Counted from the first letter of the stretch, positions 26,884-37,575 are shown. The stretch: DNA of 64,000 nucleotides from Zhongshania aliphaticivorans (GCF_902705875.1 NZ_CACSIK010000004.1:62001-126000); one strand, 5' to 3'. The notes: generated by a model not told the origin, from the sequence alone. Numbers and translations: made by a program.

Positions 26884-29676
26884 TTAGCAAGCTAACACCG
26901 AGGTATTTAGTATTTCTTCTATATGTTGTTTGTAACGCATATAAACGCAGGTTTGCTGAGGGGGCATGATACTGAGGTTTATTTTATTAAGCCGGTAGTA
27001 TTCGGGTTTATCACTCAGTAATTGTAGTTGTTCGGCTAGCTCATTAAATAATTCTTGTCCTGCTTGTGCGTAGCGAAACAGCTGATCGTTACATCGCATA
27101 TCAAATACTAGACGCCCTGTTTCTTGATTTTGGGCAATGGCTTCTAACTCAAGGCCAGTGACTGGAGCGGGATATTGGCTACCTCTGTTGGCTTCGGTAA
27201 ATTCAGGTCTTGCTTCTCCTTGCCACTTGTCATTTTTCTGGTGTAATTCAAAAACGTGTAATTGATGGTTACTTTGTTGTTCTTTTTGGCATTCATACAA
27301 AAAAGCTAATAGCGGCACAATAAGAGCTTCGGTTGTGGTGAATGCGGTGGTGCTGAAATGTAATGAGCCACGTTCGTCGCGTACAAATATATCCGCACTT
27401 TTGCCTCTGATGTGAAAAAACACATAGCAGTCGGGCTTCTTGGCAATACGAATAATACTGGCGAGCGCGGTGTTGGGTGCACAGTAGCGATCCATAATAA
27501 TGGGGCTGTATTCTGTTTGGCCGCGCCCCAAGCATTGAATAAAAGTAGGATAGTTCTTGGCGTGTATACTTTGCAGTTCGTCATTTTGCGTTTGCAAAAT
27601 ATGGAAGCCACTGCTTAGTTTTATCAGTAAGCGATTATTGGCAGGTTTGGTGTAAAAAGCACGAAATAGCAGTCGTGGAAGGTGCCGAGTGCGATTGCGT
27701 AATTTGTCATCGGGATCGTTAAAATACAGTGCATGGATAGTGGGTGGCAGGCTTGCCCTTGATGCCGCAACCATAAGTTGTTGATACGTTCTAAAGGCAC
27801 TTAATAAAGTGTCTGGACCATTGAACGCAATCGAAGATACCTCGCCCCAGCTATTAATACCTATCATTTCGATCTGATTGATAGGGTAGTTGGTGTTCTG
27901 GCTGCTTAGGCCGGCAGCACCCAAGGCATTTTGGGCATATTGCCCTAAGTTAATATAAAAGATTAGTGTTTCAGGTACTTTTGGTCGGTTGAATGCTTCG
28001 TGCTTATCAGGGTTTGCAGCGTATGGATGGCGGGGAAGGTACTGGCTTAAATGCTTAGCTAAGCGTCGTAAGTCAGTTTCGGTTACACCGTCTTGTCGCC
28101 CGTTTAGGCGAAGGCGAGTGTATTCGTTAATAAGCCCATTACAAAAACACCAGCAAAGCAGACCGCTAAGATGGTCGTGTTCTTGCAATATAGCATCTGT
28201 TTCAAAGTCGTGGCGGGCACTGGTGCTCACCGCCCAACGTCGTTGGCTGCCAAAGCCGGAAGCATGGAAAAACAATTGTTCTTCCGTTAGGTCAGGTGCA
28301 ATGCCGGGGTTAAGACATTCTATTTTATAAGGTTTGCGCTCAAATGCGGCATAGAGTTTGCGACCCAGCAATGTCATTTCCTGAGACTTGATCAGAGCCG
28401 GTCGTTTACTGCGTTGGGCAAAATCTTGTAAAAAACGGTAACTATTGGTTAGCTCGGCAACAAGAAAGCGGTGCTCCTCGCGGACTCGCCGAAGTTTCCA
28501 GCGGCTGCGAGTATCCATGTTCAATAATTGTTCTGGTTGCCATTGCCACTGTTTGATTAAGGTTTGTAAAAGTTGCTGACGCCATGTTGGGTTGCTATTG
28601 CTTAGCTGTGATAGACGAATACCCACCTTAAAATAGAAGGCACGACGTATCAGCTCTAAGCGATCAAACTCTTGACGCTCGTTTAAGTATTCGGCCAAGC
28701 GGTGATAGACCATAACGTAGGGGTCTAAGGTGTCTGGGTTGGTATTCCCATGATAAATAGCTTGCTTAAGGCTCACGCTGAGCGGTAGCACTTTGGGGAA
28801 GTCTCTGGCATAGGCCTCTGTCAGTAGCAGTTTTAATACGGCTTTGTAAGGAGAGCTTATTGCCTTATATAACTGCCATACTCCAGCGCCAATAAATTCA
28901 CCTGCGGGGATATCAGAAACACCGCCAAAATCGATAGACTCATTGGGGCCGACAAAGCCTTGTGCGTGCAAGAGGGCGGTGTATTCTTGGTAGTTTACTT
29001 CTTCCTCTGGCGGCACCAACCACCATATTGGATAGCGTCCAGCAACAAGCAAAGCGCTACGATAGAACTCGTCAAGCAATAAAAAATGTTGGCTGGTACC
29101 GGCCGATTCGGCACTGAGATCATCGCGTTGGCCGCGCCGAAATTGATCGTTGTTCATAAGGAAAAAATGAATATCTAAGCCCAAGCCTTTTGCCCACTCA
29201 GAAATTGCACCCGCTTTGTGATAAAGCATTTTTAGATCTGCTTCATCGATGTTGGCATTGTGACAAAGCCAAACATCTAGATCTGAATTTTCAGCTTGGG
29301 CTACCGTGCCACAGGAACCCATAAGGAAAACACTATGGATTTGTGGCGGCGCCTGTTCTTCGGGTTGGTAGTCTAGACTGCGTGCAATATTCTGGCGTAC
29401 TCGATTTAGCGTCAGGGTATCGGGTTGGTAGCCATCAATTCCGCACGGCACACTTAGGCTGTTATAGCCAGGTAAAATAGGGTGGTTTATATGGATTAGC
29501 AGCGGCAGTAAGTCTAAAAATATTTGTTGCCTGGGTAGTAGTGCTGTTCGTGTGCGGATTAAGCGCTCGCGATTAAGTGTTAAGAAGCGGTCACGAATTA
29601 AGGCTAGTCCATCGTGGGTCATGCCGCGATCGAACAAAGGGTTGTGAGCTTCTTTATTTAAAGGCGTGTCCGCCAT
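26884..29676 (-). CDS. cyaA: Class I adenylate cyclase
   Basis: The 930-residue cytosolic enzyme makes cAMP from ATP. The nucleotidyltransferase-like active site is GSCGTVAQAENSDLDVW with acidic residues D132 and D134. The rest of the protein is the class I regulatory C-terminal part. Length lies between E. coli (848) and Pseudomonas homologues. It converges on cyaY with a 30-base gap. Confidence 0.95.
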   Translation of the reverse strand: MADTPLNKEAHNPLFDRGMTHDGLALIRDRFLTLNRERLIRTRTALLPRQQIFLDLLPLLIHINHPILPGYNSLSVPCGIDGYQPDTLTLNRVRQNIARSLDYQPEEQAPPQIHSVFLMGSCGTVAQAENSDLDVWLCHNANIDEADLKMLYHKAGAISEWAKGLGLDIHFFLMNNDQFRRGQRDDLSAESAGTSQHFLLLDEFYRSALLVAGRYPIWWLVPPEEEVNYQEYTALLHAQGFVGPNESIDFGGVSDIPAGEFIGAGVWQLYKAISSPYKAVLKLLLTEAYARDFPKVLPLSVSLKQAIYHGNTNPDTLDPYVMVYHRLAEYLNERQEFDRLELIRRAFYFKVGIRLSQLSNSNPTWRQQLLQTLIKQWQWQPEQLLNMDTRSRWKLRRVREEHRFLVAELTNSYRFLQDFAQRSKRPALIKSQEMTLLGRKLYAAFERKPYKIECLNPGIAPDLTEEQLFFHASGFGSQRRWAVSTSARHDFETDAILQEHDHLSGLLCWCFCNGLINEYTRLRLNGRQDGVTETDLRRLAKHLSQYLPRHPYAANPDKHEAFNRPKVPETLIFYINLGQYAQNALGAAGLSSQNTNYPINQIEMIGINSWGEVSSIAFNGPDTLLSAFRTYQQLMVAASRASLPPTIHALYFNDPDDKLRNRTRHLPRLLFRAFYTKPANNRLLIKLSSGFHILQTQNDELQSIHAKNYPTFIQCLGRGQTEYSPIIMDRYCAPNTALASIIRIAKKPDCYVFFHIRGKSADIFVRDERGSLHFSTTAFTTTEALIVPLLAFLYECQKEQQSNHQLHVFELHQKNDKWQGEARPEFTEANRGSQYPAPVTGLELEAIAQNQETGRLVFDMRCNDQLFRYAQAGQELFNELAEQLQLLSDKPEYYRLNKINLSIMPPQQTCVYMRYKQHIEEILNTSVLAC

Positions 29677-29772
29677 ATTTTATAATCTCTTTCGATATAA
29701 CGAAAATCCTACCTTAACGGTAATCATCCACACTTGTCATGTTCGGAATAGCCGCAATGCGCACTACGTTCT

Positions 29773-31785
29773 TTACTTTTTGCGTAGTAATAAATGACCT
29801 TGTTGGTCAACTTGAGCTTGCCATGTTTTTGTTAGCCATAACGTTGCGACGGTATCACTAATTAAGGCGGGTCCGGTAACTATTTGGTTAATAGTGAGTT
29901 GCGCGCGTTCATAGTGAGGCACTTGGTATTTTTCAGTTAGACCGGCGTCGGTAGCGACGATGACAGTTTCTATCCCCTTTGCTTGTGCGGCGGGGCCTTG
30001 CTTGACCTTTGGAAGCGTAATAGAGAGGGTATCTGCTCGTAAGGCTTGGCGGATATTAACAAGTTGTACGGGTAATGCGAGCTCGTGGCCGTAGCGTTCA
30101 CGGTGGGCGCGGTGGAATGCGTATTCAAGCGCTGTTAGGTCGTCTTGCCAGTTAATATTAAGGGTGTAGGATTGGCCTATATAACAAAGGTCTACGCTGG
30201 AATGAGCGCTAATTTGGCTTAAATGAACCCCCTCGTCGAGTAATTCTTGTCGGCCTGTCTCTGCGAGTTCGCTTAAGGCTTGGTGTAACTTTTTGGTATC
30301 TGTTTGTTTTAAGCCGATATTTATCGTACGAGAAAGTTGCCGTTCCCTAGGTGCTAACAGCATGCCTAATGCAGAGAATACCCCAGCGTAATTAGGCACA
30401 ATTATTTCAGGGCAATGTAAGATGTCGGCCAGCGCACATATATGGAGACCTCCTGCGCCGCCAAAACAGCAAAGACTAAAATCTTCAGGGTCGTGGCCAC
30501 GCTGTACTGAAATTACCCGTAAAGCGCGGACCATGTGCTCATTGGCAATATCAATAATTCCTTCTGCAGTGTGTTCAATACTAATACCTAAGGTGGTGGC
30601 TAGCTCGCCAATGGCCTTGCGAGCAGCGTTGGTGTCGAGCTGCATAGCACCACCAAGACGGGTGCTGGCTGGAAGTCGCCCTAGGACCACATTGGCATCG
30701 GTGACGGTAGCTTGGGTTCCTCCCTTGCTATAGCAGGCAGGACCGGGGGCAGCGCCGGCCGATTCAGGGCCAACGCGCAACATACCACCATCGTCTAAGT
30801 AGGCAATGGAACCGCCCCCAGCGCCAATAGTATGCATATCTACCATCGGCACAGCCACGGGGTATGGCCCTATCTTGCCCTCGCTGGTGAGCTTGATGTC
30901 GCCATTGATTAAGGCAACATCGCTAGAGGTTCCTCCCATATCAAAGGTCATCAGCTTAGGGCGTTGCAAGGTTTGGCTAAGGTGCTTGGCCGCGGCTAAG
31001 CCCCCTGCAGGGCCGGACAGCAATAAATTAACGGCGCGCTGCGAGGCATTATCGGCATTGGTAGTGCCACCGGAAGATTGCATAACCGATATGGGTGTAG
31101 ATTTTAAGGACACCTGTAAATTCTTTAAATAACGTGAGACTTTAGGGCCAAGCCAAGCATTTAACCAGGTTGCCATTCCTCGCTCATACTCTTTGTACTC
31201 AGGTAAAACTAATGATGAACGCGAGATAAAAAGATCGTCGGATAGGTGTTTAGCGATAGTTTCTTCAACGCTGGGATCGAGAAAAGAAAATAACAAGTTT
31301 ATCGCTACCGACTCGGGTTTTAGTACGCTCAGAGAATGATTGAGATTACTTAAGTCTTCAGCCGTTAATGGTTCAATCATGCTGCCATCAGCGGCTATGC
31401 GACCACCAACTTCTAGGCACAGTGTCGGTGGTACCGGAGTAATTTTGGCGGGAGGGCTTAAGTCGTAAAGTGAGTCTCTAGTTTGGCGACCGATAGTTAA
31501 CATATCAGCAAAGCCACGATTGGTAATAAAGACGGTTTTTGCGCCCTTCCCTTCTAGTGCAGCGTTAGTTGCGACGGTTGAGCCATGTACTACCACAAGG
31601 CCGCCATCGGTAATTAAGTCTACTAAGCCAAGTTCCGCAATGCCGGTCAAAATGGCGAGTTCGGGGTTGGCAGGCGTGGACGGGCACTTGAAACAGCGTA
31701 TTTCCTGATCTCTGAATAACACAAAATCGGTAAAGGTGCCGCCGGTATCTACACCGAGATAAGCAAGGGGAGCTGAAAGAGACAT
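29773..31785 (-). CDS. Hydantoinase A/oxoprolinase family ATPase subunit
   Basis: The 670-residue protein starts with the ASKHA phosphate loop GVDTGGTFTDFV and has the Hydantoinase_A core (VHGSTVATNAALEG; LLSGPAGGLAAA; FDMGGTSSDV). It belongs to the ATP-dependent hydantoinase/oxoprolinase/acetone-carboxylase beta family, which opens cyclic amides such as hydantoins or 5-oxoproline. These enzymes normally need a B subunit encoded next door; none is visible here, so the partner must be elsewhere or the protein acts alone. Upstream genes lie on the other strand. Confidence 0.85.
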   Translation of the reverse strand: MSLSAPLAYLGVDTGGTFTDFVLFRDQEIRCFKCPSTPANPELAILTGIAELGLVDLITDGGLVVVHGSTVATNAALEGKGAKTVFITNRGFADMLTIGRQTRDSLYDLSPPAKITPVPPTLCLEVGGRIAADGSMIEPLTAEDLSNLNHSLSVLKPESVAINLLFSFLDPSVEETIAKHLSDDLFISRSSLVLPEYKEYERGMATWLNAWLGPKVSRYLKNLQVSLKSTPISVMQSSGGTTNADNASQRAVNLLLSGPAGGLAAAKHLSQTLQRPKLMTFDMGGTSSDVALINGDIKLTSEGKIGPYPVAVPMVDMHTIGAGGGSIAYLDDGGMLRVGPESAGAAPGPACYSKGGTQATVTDANVVLGRLPASTRLGGAMQLDTNAARKAIGELATTLGISIEHTAEGIIDIANEHMVRALRVISVQRGHDPEDFSLCCFGGAGGLHICALADILHCPEIIVPNYAGVFSALGMLLAPRERQLSRTINIGLKQTDTKKLHQALSELAETGRQELLDEGVHLSQISAHSSVDLCYIGQSYTLNINWQDDLTALEYAFHRAHRERYGHELALPVQLVNIRQALRADTLSITLPKVKQGPAAQAKGIETVIVATDAGLTEKYQVPHYERAQLTINQIVTGPALISDTVATLWLTKTWQAQVDQQGHLLLRKK

Positions 31786-32116
31786 GACAAACTCGTATAA
31801 GGATCTAGTGCTATTGTCGCTATCACGGTGTTATTTGTCACCGGCTTGATCAGGTATTGCGGCTACATTTTAACAACACCTTGTGCTCGCTAAGAAATGG
31901 CAGTGTTTATTGGGCGCTTTACAGAGCCTAGCAAGGCTAAGTTTCTGGGCATGAGAGCGGATTTTGCGGGGCTTTGTTGAAGGGAGAGCGCTTTCGCTCA
32001 CTGTAGTTTGGTTGCGGGCAGCTGGTGTGCCCAATATCCTTTATTAAATAGCTACTCTGCATACGTCTTGCGCTGAGATACAATTCTACCAAGAACATTG
32101 CCTGATAGAGATCACC
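31786..32116. other. Intergenic region upstream of hyuA-like gene and mutM
   Basis: This divergent interval separates the hydantoinase gene (minus) from mutM (plus) and must carry both promoters. I see only a short hairpin (GAGCG CTTT CGCTC near 31986-31999) and no convincing open frame, RNA or repeat. Confidence 0.4.
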
Positions 32117-32935
32117 GTGCCTGAATTACCTGAAGTCGAGACAGTAAAACGTGGAATAGCCCCACACTTAGTGAAGCGCCGTTTCCGTAGTGTGACCATA
32201 CGAGATCATCGCTTACGCTGGCCGGTCGACCCTAATTTGAGTCATTACTTGGTGGGGCAAGAGGTACTTAATATTGAGCGACGTGCAAAATACGTTCTAG
32301 TGCGCCTGCTTAAAGGGTATTTGGTGATTCATCTCGGCATGTCAGGTCGTTTGTACTTTGTCAGTGCCGATACACCCGTTGCTAAGCATGACCACTTAGA
32401 TTGGGAGTTAGATAATGGGCAGATATTACGCTATACCGACCCCCGTCGTTTTGGTGCAGTTATTTGGATTGATGGTGACGATGTATCAACCCATAAGTTG
32501 TTCGCGGCGTTGGGCCCCGAGCCCTTGGATGATGTCTTTAATGCGGACTACTTATTCAAGCGGTCGCGAAAACGCAAAGTGCCCATCAAGAGTTTTATAA
32601 TGGATGCCCATGTTGTGGTTGGGGTTGGCAATATTTATGCAAATGAAGCCCTATTTATGGCGGGCATTTTACCAACACGAGAAGCGGGCAGTGTCAGTCT
32701 TGCTCGTTATATTCGCTTGGTTGATGCAGTAAAAAAAGTGTTAGCACAAGCGATTACGCAAGGGGGGACAACCCTAAAGGACTTTGTTGGCGGGGATGGA
32801 AAGCCGGGCTATTTTAAGCAAGAGCTGCAAGTGTATGGGCGGGGTGGAGAGGCTTGCCCTATTTGCCGTAAATCCCTTAAGGAAATGAAAATAGCTCAGC
32901 GAACCACGGTATTTTGTAAAAGCTGTCAGCGATGA
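32117..32935 (+). CDS. mutM: Formamidopyrimidine-DNA glycosylase
   Basis: Removes 8-oxoguanine and formamidopyrimidines from DNA and nicks the abasic site. The catalytic N-terminus MPELPEVETV (P2, E3) is intact and the beta-elimination lysine is K58 (RRAKYV). The C-terminal zinc finger has four cysteines, C247, C250, C267 and C270. Translation starts with GTG. Length 272 is normal. Confidence 0.97.
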   Translation: MPELPEVETVKRGIAPHLVKRRFRSVTIRDHRLRWPVDPNLSHYLVGQEVLNIERRAKYVLVRLLKGYLVIHLGMSGRLYFVSADTPVAKHDHLDWELDNGQILRYTDPRRFGAVIWIDGDDVSTHKLFAALGPEPLDDVFNADYLFKRSRKRKVPIKSFIMDAHVVVGVGNIYANEALFMAGILPTREAGSVSLARYIRLVDAVKKVLAQAITQGGTTLKDFVGGDGKPGYFKQELQVYGRGGEACPICRKSLKEMKIAQRTTVFCKSCQR

Positions 32936-33012
32936 AAAGTAGCTGCCCTTACTCGGTTATAAATCCCCGCCAAGTTTTGACGGGAATGACAGCAGTGAAT
33001 GCGTAATAGGCC

Positions 33013-34767
33013 TTAATATCCATTAGCCTGACCTTCTCGGCGAGGGTCTGCGGCGCCTTCTAAGGCTTGGTTTTTAATTAATATCCCATGAAGTCCACTG
33101 GTTTGATCTCGCTCGGTAAAGTGATGGCCACGCTGAGTTAACTGGGCTTTTATTTCTGGCTCAAATCGGCCTGATTCTAATTCTGTGGTATTACCCATGG
33201 CAATAACGTGGCCAGCACTGATAGCCGACGCAATATTTTCGCTGTCGGCAAGAATGCGATACACGCTGCCGGCGACATAATCGATAATTCTGGCTCCACC
33301 GGGAGAGCCAATCGCGAGCAGTGGCTGATCATTTTTAAAAACAATAATAGGAGACATAGACGAGCGTGGTCGTTTACCCGCTTGAATACGGTTTGCGATT
33401 TTACTGCCGTCAGCATTGCTGGGAATAAAAGAAAAGTCGGTGAGCTGATTGTTCAGTAAAAAGCCATCAACAAAAACCCGTGAGCCGAAAGCAGTTTCTA
33501 TGCTGCTGGTCATGCTGAGTACATTGCCATTGGCGTCAACAATACTGAAATGGCTAGTGGAAGGAAGTTCTGGTGAAGTACTGGTTTTACGCTTGGGCGA
33601 GTCAGGTGGGCTGCCAGCGGCAAAGGATTGAGTGCGCTTCTTGTGGTCAATAAGACCTGCCCTTTGGCGTAAATAGCTTGTTTCAACAAGCCCCTGAGTG
33701 GGTACATCAACAAAGTCAGGGTCGGCAATGTAGGTATTCCGATCTGCAAACGCTAGGCGTGAAGCTTCAATAAATGTGTGCACAAAATCTGCCTCTGTGC
33801 GCAGAGGATGATTTTCCTTGGTCGCTTCTAATAATTTTAAAATCGCGATAACGGTAGTACCCCCAGAGGAGGGTGGCGGTGCACCGCAGACGGTATACTC
33901 AAGAAACGATGAGCACACAGGCTGTCTTTGTTTGGCTTGATAGTTCGCCAAATCTGAAAAGCTAAGTGCACCGCTGCGGTTTTTGTCGGACTTCACGGCC
34001 TTTACGATGTGTTTTGCAATATCTCCCCGATAGAAGGTCTCAGCGCCTTGAGACGCGATGCTCTGTAAGGCAGCCGCGTAAGCAGGATTTTTTAGCACCG
34101 TTCCAATGGCTTTTGGCTGGCCGTCAGGGGAAAAGAAATAAGCACTAATTGCAGGATTAACGGCGACTTTAGGCATGCGAACTAGCAATGTGTATAGACG
34201 AGGGGAAATTGTGAAGCCCTCATTAGCAAGGGAAATTGCCGGCGTAAATAAATCTGCCCAGGGCAATTTACCGAACTTATTGTGTGCGGCTTCTAACATG
34301 GCGAGTACACCTGGCACGCCAACAGAATGACCGCCGATAACGGCGTCAAAGAAGCGCATTGGCTTGCCGTTGTCTTGTAAAAAATAGTGTTCATCAACGG
34401 TTTGAGGTGCAGTTTCTCTGCCGTCCCAACTACTCAGGTGTTTATGTTTTGCATCCCAGTAAAGCATAAAGGCACCGCCGCCAATTCCTGACGATTGTGG
34501 CTCGACTAAACCCAGTACAAGTTGCGCCGCGATACCTGCGTCAATGGCTGAGCCACCGGCGCGCAAAATCTTTTCAGCGGCAGCGCTGGCGTGGGGGTTG
34601 GCGGTTACCGCCATAGCTGATTTGGCATGCAGAATCGCAGATTGCTTAAAGCCACTCGCCGCTTCGGGAACAATAACTGGGTCGCTGGCATGGGAAAAAG
34701 AGATGAGTGAGCTCAATAATGCTAGCGCGGCTAAATGATATGATTTTGTTATCAAAGACAGGGGCAT
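33013..34767 (-). CDS. ggt: Gamma-glutamyltranspeptidase
   Basis: Periplasmic glutathione-degrading enzyme made as a precursor and self-cleaved into two subunits. From the ATG at 34767 a signal peptide (LAALALLSSLISFSHA) is followed by the large subunit. The nucleophilic threonine of the small subunit is T404 in STSHFSIVD, with SGIGGGAF, PPPSSGGTT and GSPGGARI in the expected places. The frame is open to 34854, but those 29 residues precede the signal peptide and are unlikely to be translated. The mature protein has about 560 residues, a normal length. Confidence 0.92.
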   Translation of the reverse strand: MPLSLITKSYHLAALALLSSLISFSHASDPVIVPEAASGFKQSAILHAKSAMAVTANPHASAAAEKILRAGGSAIDAGIAAQLVLGLVEPQSSGIGGGAFMLYWDAKHKHLSSWDGRETAPQTVDEHYFLQDNGKPMRFFDAVIGGHSVGVPGVLAMLEAAHNKFGKLPWADLFTPAISLANEGFTISPRLYTLLVRMPKVAVNPAISAYFFSPDGQPKAIGTVLKNPAYAAALQSIASQGAETFYRGDIAKHIVKAVKSDKNRSGALSFSDLANYQAKQRQPVCSSFLEYTVCGAPPPSSGGTTVIAILKLLEATKENHPLRTEADFVHTFIEASRLAFADRNTYIADPDFVDVPTQGLVETSYLRQRAGLIDHKKRTQSFAAGSPPDSPKRKTSTSPELPSTSHFSIVDANGNVLSMTSSIETAFGSRVFVDGFLLNNQLTDFSFIPSNADGSKIANRIQAGKRPRSSMSPIIVFKNDQPLLAIGSPGGARIIDYVAGSVYRILADSENIASAISAGHVIAMGNTTELESGRFEPEIKAQLTQRGHHFTERDQTSGLHGILIKNQALEGAADPRREGQANGY

Positions 34768-34933
34768 GGAAAAAATCACAGAAATAGAATATCGGTGAGC
34801 TTGCCATGCTCGGAGGGAAAGTGCAAAGCTGAAGATTTCAGTGTGTTTAATCAAGTAAAGAACGATCAGTTAGGGGTTTAGGCTGACTGATCGTGGCGGA
34901 TTAGATTGTAAGGTTACGGAAAACTTTCGTTTG

Positions 34934-35710
34934 CTAAACCGGCGCATCCCGTAAAAACACCCATTCACGGGCAGTGGATTGCTCAGCGCTATAATAATAG
35001 CCTTCACGGTCAAAGGCTTTCAGTTGTTCAACTTCAGTGATCCGGTTCTGGATAATATACGCGGCCATTAAGCCTCGGGCTTTTTTTGCATAAAAACTGA
35101 TTATTTTATATTTGTCATTTTTATAATCTTTAAATATTGGGGTAATAATATCGGCGTTAAGCGCCTTGGTTTTAACCGCGCTAAAATACTCATTAGAGGC
35201 GAGGTTAATGACAACTTGAGAATGTATTTGGCTCAATTGCTTGTTAAGTGCCTTGGTAATGCTTGTGTCCCAAAATTCGTATAAATTCTTGCCGTCTTTG
35301 TTGGCAAATCGAGTACCCATTTCTAGACGGTAAGCCTGGATTAAGTCTAATGGACGTAGCAAGCCATATAGGCCAGATAAAATCCGCAAGTGCTGTTGGG
35401 CAAAGGCAAAATCGTCATCATTAAAGCTATCAGCATTAAGGCCGGTGTAAACGTCTCCACGAAAAGCCAGAACCGCTGCTTTGGAGTTCTTTTTAGTAAA
35501 GGGCTGGGACCAATTCATAAAGCGTTGGTGGTTTAATTCGCCCAGTTTGGGGCTTATTTTCATGAGATTGGAAATATCGTCAGGGCTAAGCGCTTGTAGT
35601 TGCGAAATAAGTGTTTGCGAGCGCCCTAGGAAATCACCCTGAGTAAATTTTTCAGTGTGTGAGGGTGTTTCAAAATCCAGTGTTTTTGCGGGTGAGATAA
35701 GGAGTAACAT
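34934..35710 (-). CDS. yaaA: Peroxide stress protein YaaA (DUF328)
   Basis: The 258-residue cytosolic protein has the family start [14 protein letters not shown] and motifs such as [25 protein letters not shown]. In E. coli, YaaA lowers free iron and limits damage after peroxide stress and binds DNA. Its own 5' neighbour, 50 bases away on the same strand, is an unknown gene. Confidence 0.93.
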   Translation of the reverse strand: MLLLISPAKTLDFETPSHTEKFTQGDFLGRSQTLISQLQALSPDDISNLMKISPKLGELNHQRFMNWSQPFTKKNSKAAVLAFRGDVYTGLNADSFNDDDFAFAQQHLRILSGLYGLLRPLDLIQAYRLEMGTRFANKDGKNLYEFWDTSITKALNKQLSQIHSQVVINLASNEYFSAVKTKALNADIITPIFKDYKNDKYKIISFYAKKARGLMAAYIIQNRITEVEQLKAFDREGYYYSAEQSTAREWVFLRDAPV

Positions 35711-35760
35711 AACCTGCCTTGTTTAGGCCACAAGCGTGGCAAAATAGTTGGGGACGGATA

Positions 35761-36264
35761 TTAAGCTTGAAGTAGCGATTGCCACCAATTTAGTGGTTCA
35801 CCGCTTTCCGGGTCATAGACATTACCGTAGATCCAACTTGCTGATTCGCCATTAATCCATTTGCTTAATAACTGCTCTATGGCGCTAAAACTTACGCCAA
35901 AATGAATGCTGTAGACCAAGGCGCGCTCGGTTTTTACATCTAGGCACCCTCCCAGTTTTTCAATTTCTGCTGTCAGCTGCATTTCTAGTGATTCATTTGG
36001 CTCGCGAAAAAAGACCCGAATACATAAGTTGCCACTGCGTTCGACGACAATAAAGCGGCCACGGGAATCTGAGCTTAGGTTTATGCTGTCTAAGGCTGCA
36101 ATGCCACGGACAAATAAAGGTGATTTTAGCAGACGATAATCGCCCTCATTCTTTAGTGGCGTGGCCAGCACTTTTTCAAAAATGGGCTGATTATTAACTG
36201 GATGGGTGCCGGCGTATAATTCTAAAAGGGTTTCTTGGTCGGCAAAAGGTGCGTTGTCTGTCAT
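35761..36264 (-). CDS. Hypothetical cytosolic protein
   Basis: A 167-residue soluble protein that I do not recognise. It has no signal peptide or membrane segment. Notable parts are an N-terminal QETLLELYAGTHPV segment, a strand-rich middle (GRFIVVERSGNLCIRVFFRE) and a C-terminal aromatic stretch (WIYGNVYDPESGEPLNWWQSL). It lies 50 bases upstream of yaaA on the same strand and probably shares its transcript, which may hint at a stress role. Confidence 0.6.
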   Translation of the reverse strand: MTDNAPFADQETLLELYAGTHPVNNQPIFEKVLATPLKNEGDYRLLKSPLFVRGIAALDSINLSSDSRGRFIVVERSGNLCIRVFFREPNESLEMQLTAEIEKLGGCLDVKTERALVYSIHFGVSFSAIEQLLSKWINGESASWIYGNVYDPESGEPLNWWQSLLQA

Positions 36265-36358
36265 AGCTCTACTGTATTCATTACTAGGGATCGTTGGTGG
36301 CTTATGATACCGATTTTAGTGGCTTACCGCACGATAACGATGCCTTAGCGTATGACGG

Positions 36359-36985
36359 TTAATTGGGAAATTGAATGCCTAGCGGTGGCGGAGTATAAAA
36401 AGCGTCGGGTTGCGCTCGTTTGTTAATACTCAGTAATTTCAAACCGCCCTCTATCTGGAGTACGCCGCTATCAGCAAGATCTTGAAAGGATTTTTCGAGG
36501 CTGAGTAAGCGTTCGCCCCGTTCATTTTTCATGGCGCCGGCAAAGCGCCGAAAGAACAGGCGAAGCCCCTTACTTGCTTCTTTAACACTGGGGTTGTCGG
36601 TGAGAACAGCGAGGAATGTAGAGCGGGCATCACTGGCGGTGTAAACTCGACCCTTTATGCCCGCCACGTCACTGAATTTATTGGTGAGGATCAGGCTTAC
36701 TGTGCTGGGGTGGGGTATGGCAGGGGCTTGTGAGCCTTGTAAGTCATTGATCATTCGACCAATATCGTCTACGTTCATGACAATACGGCCACCACCTTGA
36801 TTGAGAACAATAATGGCTTGATCGCCGTTAATAATCGAATAACCGAGCTGGCCGCGATCGACGCGAATATGTTGGTCGTCACGATAGCTTAAAGTGAGGG
36901 TTTCTTTGCCAATCTTATAGTGGGCGACGATATCTGCCTGCACGGTGCAGGTAAAACTGAGAAAGGCGATAATAATAAACCGCAT
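36359..36985 (-). CDS. Hypothetical secreted protein
   Basis: A 208-residue protein with a short signal peptide (MRFIIIAFLSFTCTVQA) and a beta-rich mature part containing DIVAHYKIGKETLTLSYRD and IIVLNQGGGRIVMNVDD. This resembles periplasmic DUF4412-like proteins, but I could not assign a family with confidence. It has no obvious active-site motif. It diverges from the TRAP permease genes with about 70 bases between starts. Confidence 0.55.
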   Translation of the reverse strand: MRFIIIAFLSFTCTVQADIVAHYKIGKETLTLSYRDDQHIRVDRGQLGYSIINGDQAIIVLNQGGGRIVMNVDDIGRMINDLQGSQAPAIPHPSTVSLILTNKFSDVAGIKGRVYTASDARSTFLAVLTDNPSVKEASKGLRLFFRRFAGAMKNERGERLLSLEKSFQDLADSGVLQIEGGLKLLSINKRAQPDAFYTPPPLGIQFPN

Positions 36986-37056
36986 GATGTCTCCTTGGCA
37001 TCTGAGCCCACAGAATAGCTATAATATGCAGCTAAATTTAGGGATAACCATAAATA

Positions 37057-37575
37057 GTGAAGCAGTGTGTTTGTTTGATAGATAGTTTTACTGAGCGGTT
37101 TGGACGCCTTTTGGCTTGGTTAATTCCGCTAATGATGCTTGGCACTGCCGCAGTGGTCATTATGCGTTACGGCTTTGATCAGGGCATGACCGCGCTACAA
37201 GAATCAGTGAGTTACTTACATGGCACGGTTTTTATGCTGGGCGCCGCTTATACTTTAAAGCACGGTGGTCATGTGCGGGTAGATATTTTTTATAGCCGTT
37301 TTTCAGTACGTAATAAAGCATGGATAGATAGTATTGGTAGCATTGTATTTTTGTTACCCCTCTGTGGGCTTATCTTAATTACTAGCTGGGATTTCACTGT
37401 AAATGCTTGGTTGATACGTGAAACCTCGGTAGAGCCAGGGGGCCTGCCATTTGTTTATGCATTGAAATCACTACTGCCGTTGATGGCCGTTAATCTTGGC
37501 TTACAAGGTGTAGCAGAAATACTGCGTAATTTGATAGTACTGATGGGCACGGAGGCTGAACAAGGTGCTAATTGA
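37057..37575 (+). CDS. TRAP transporter small membrane subunit (DctQ type)
   Basis: The 172-residue four-helix protein matches the DctQ family, with the motif LGAAYTLKHGGHVRVDIFY in the second helix region. It is the small permease subunit of a tripartite, Na+- or H+-coupled organic-acid importer. Translation starts with GTG. Its stop codon overlaps the start of dctM by 11 bases. Confidence 0.85.
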   Translation: MKQCVCLIDSFTERFGRLLAWLIPLMMLGTAAVVIMRYGFDQGMTALQESVSYLHGTVFMLGAAYTLKHGGHVRVDIFYSRFSVRNKAWIDSIGSIVFLLPLCGLILITSWDFTVNAWLIRETSVEPGGLPFVYALKSLLPLMAVNLGLQGVAEILRNLIVLMGTEAEQGAN

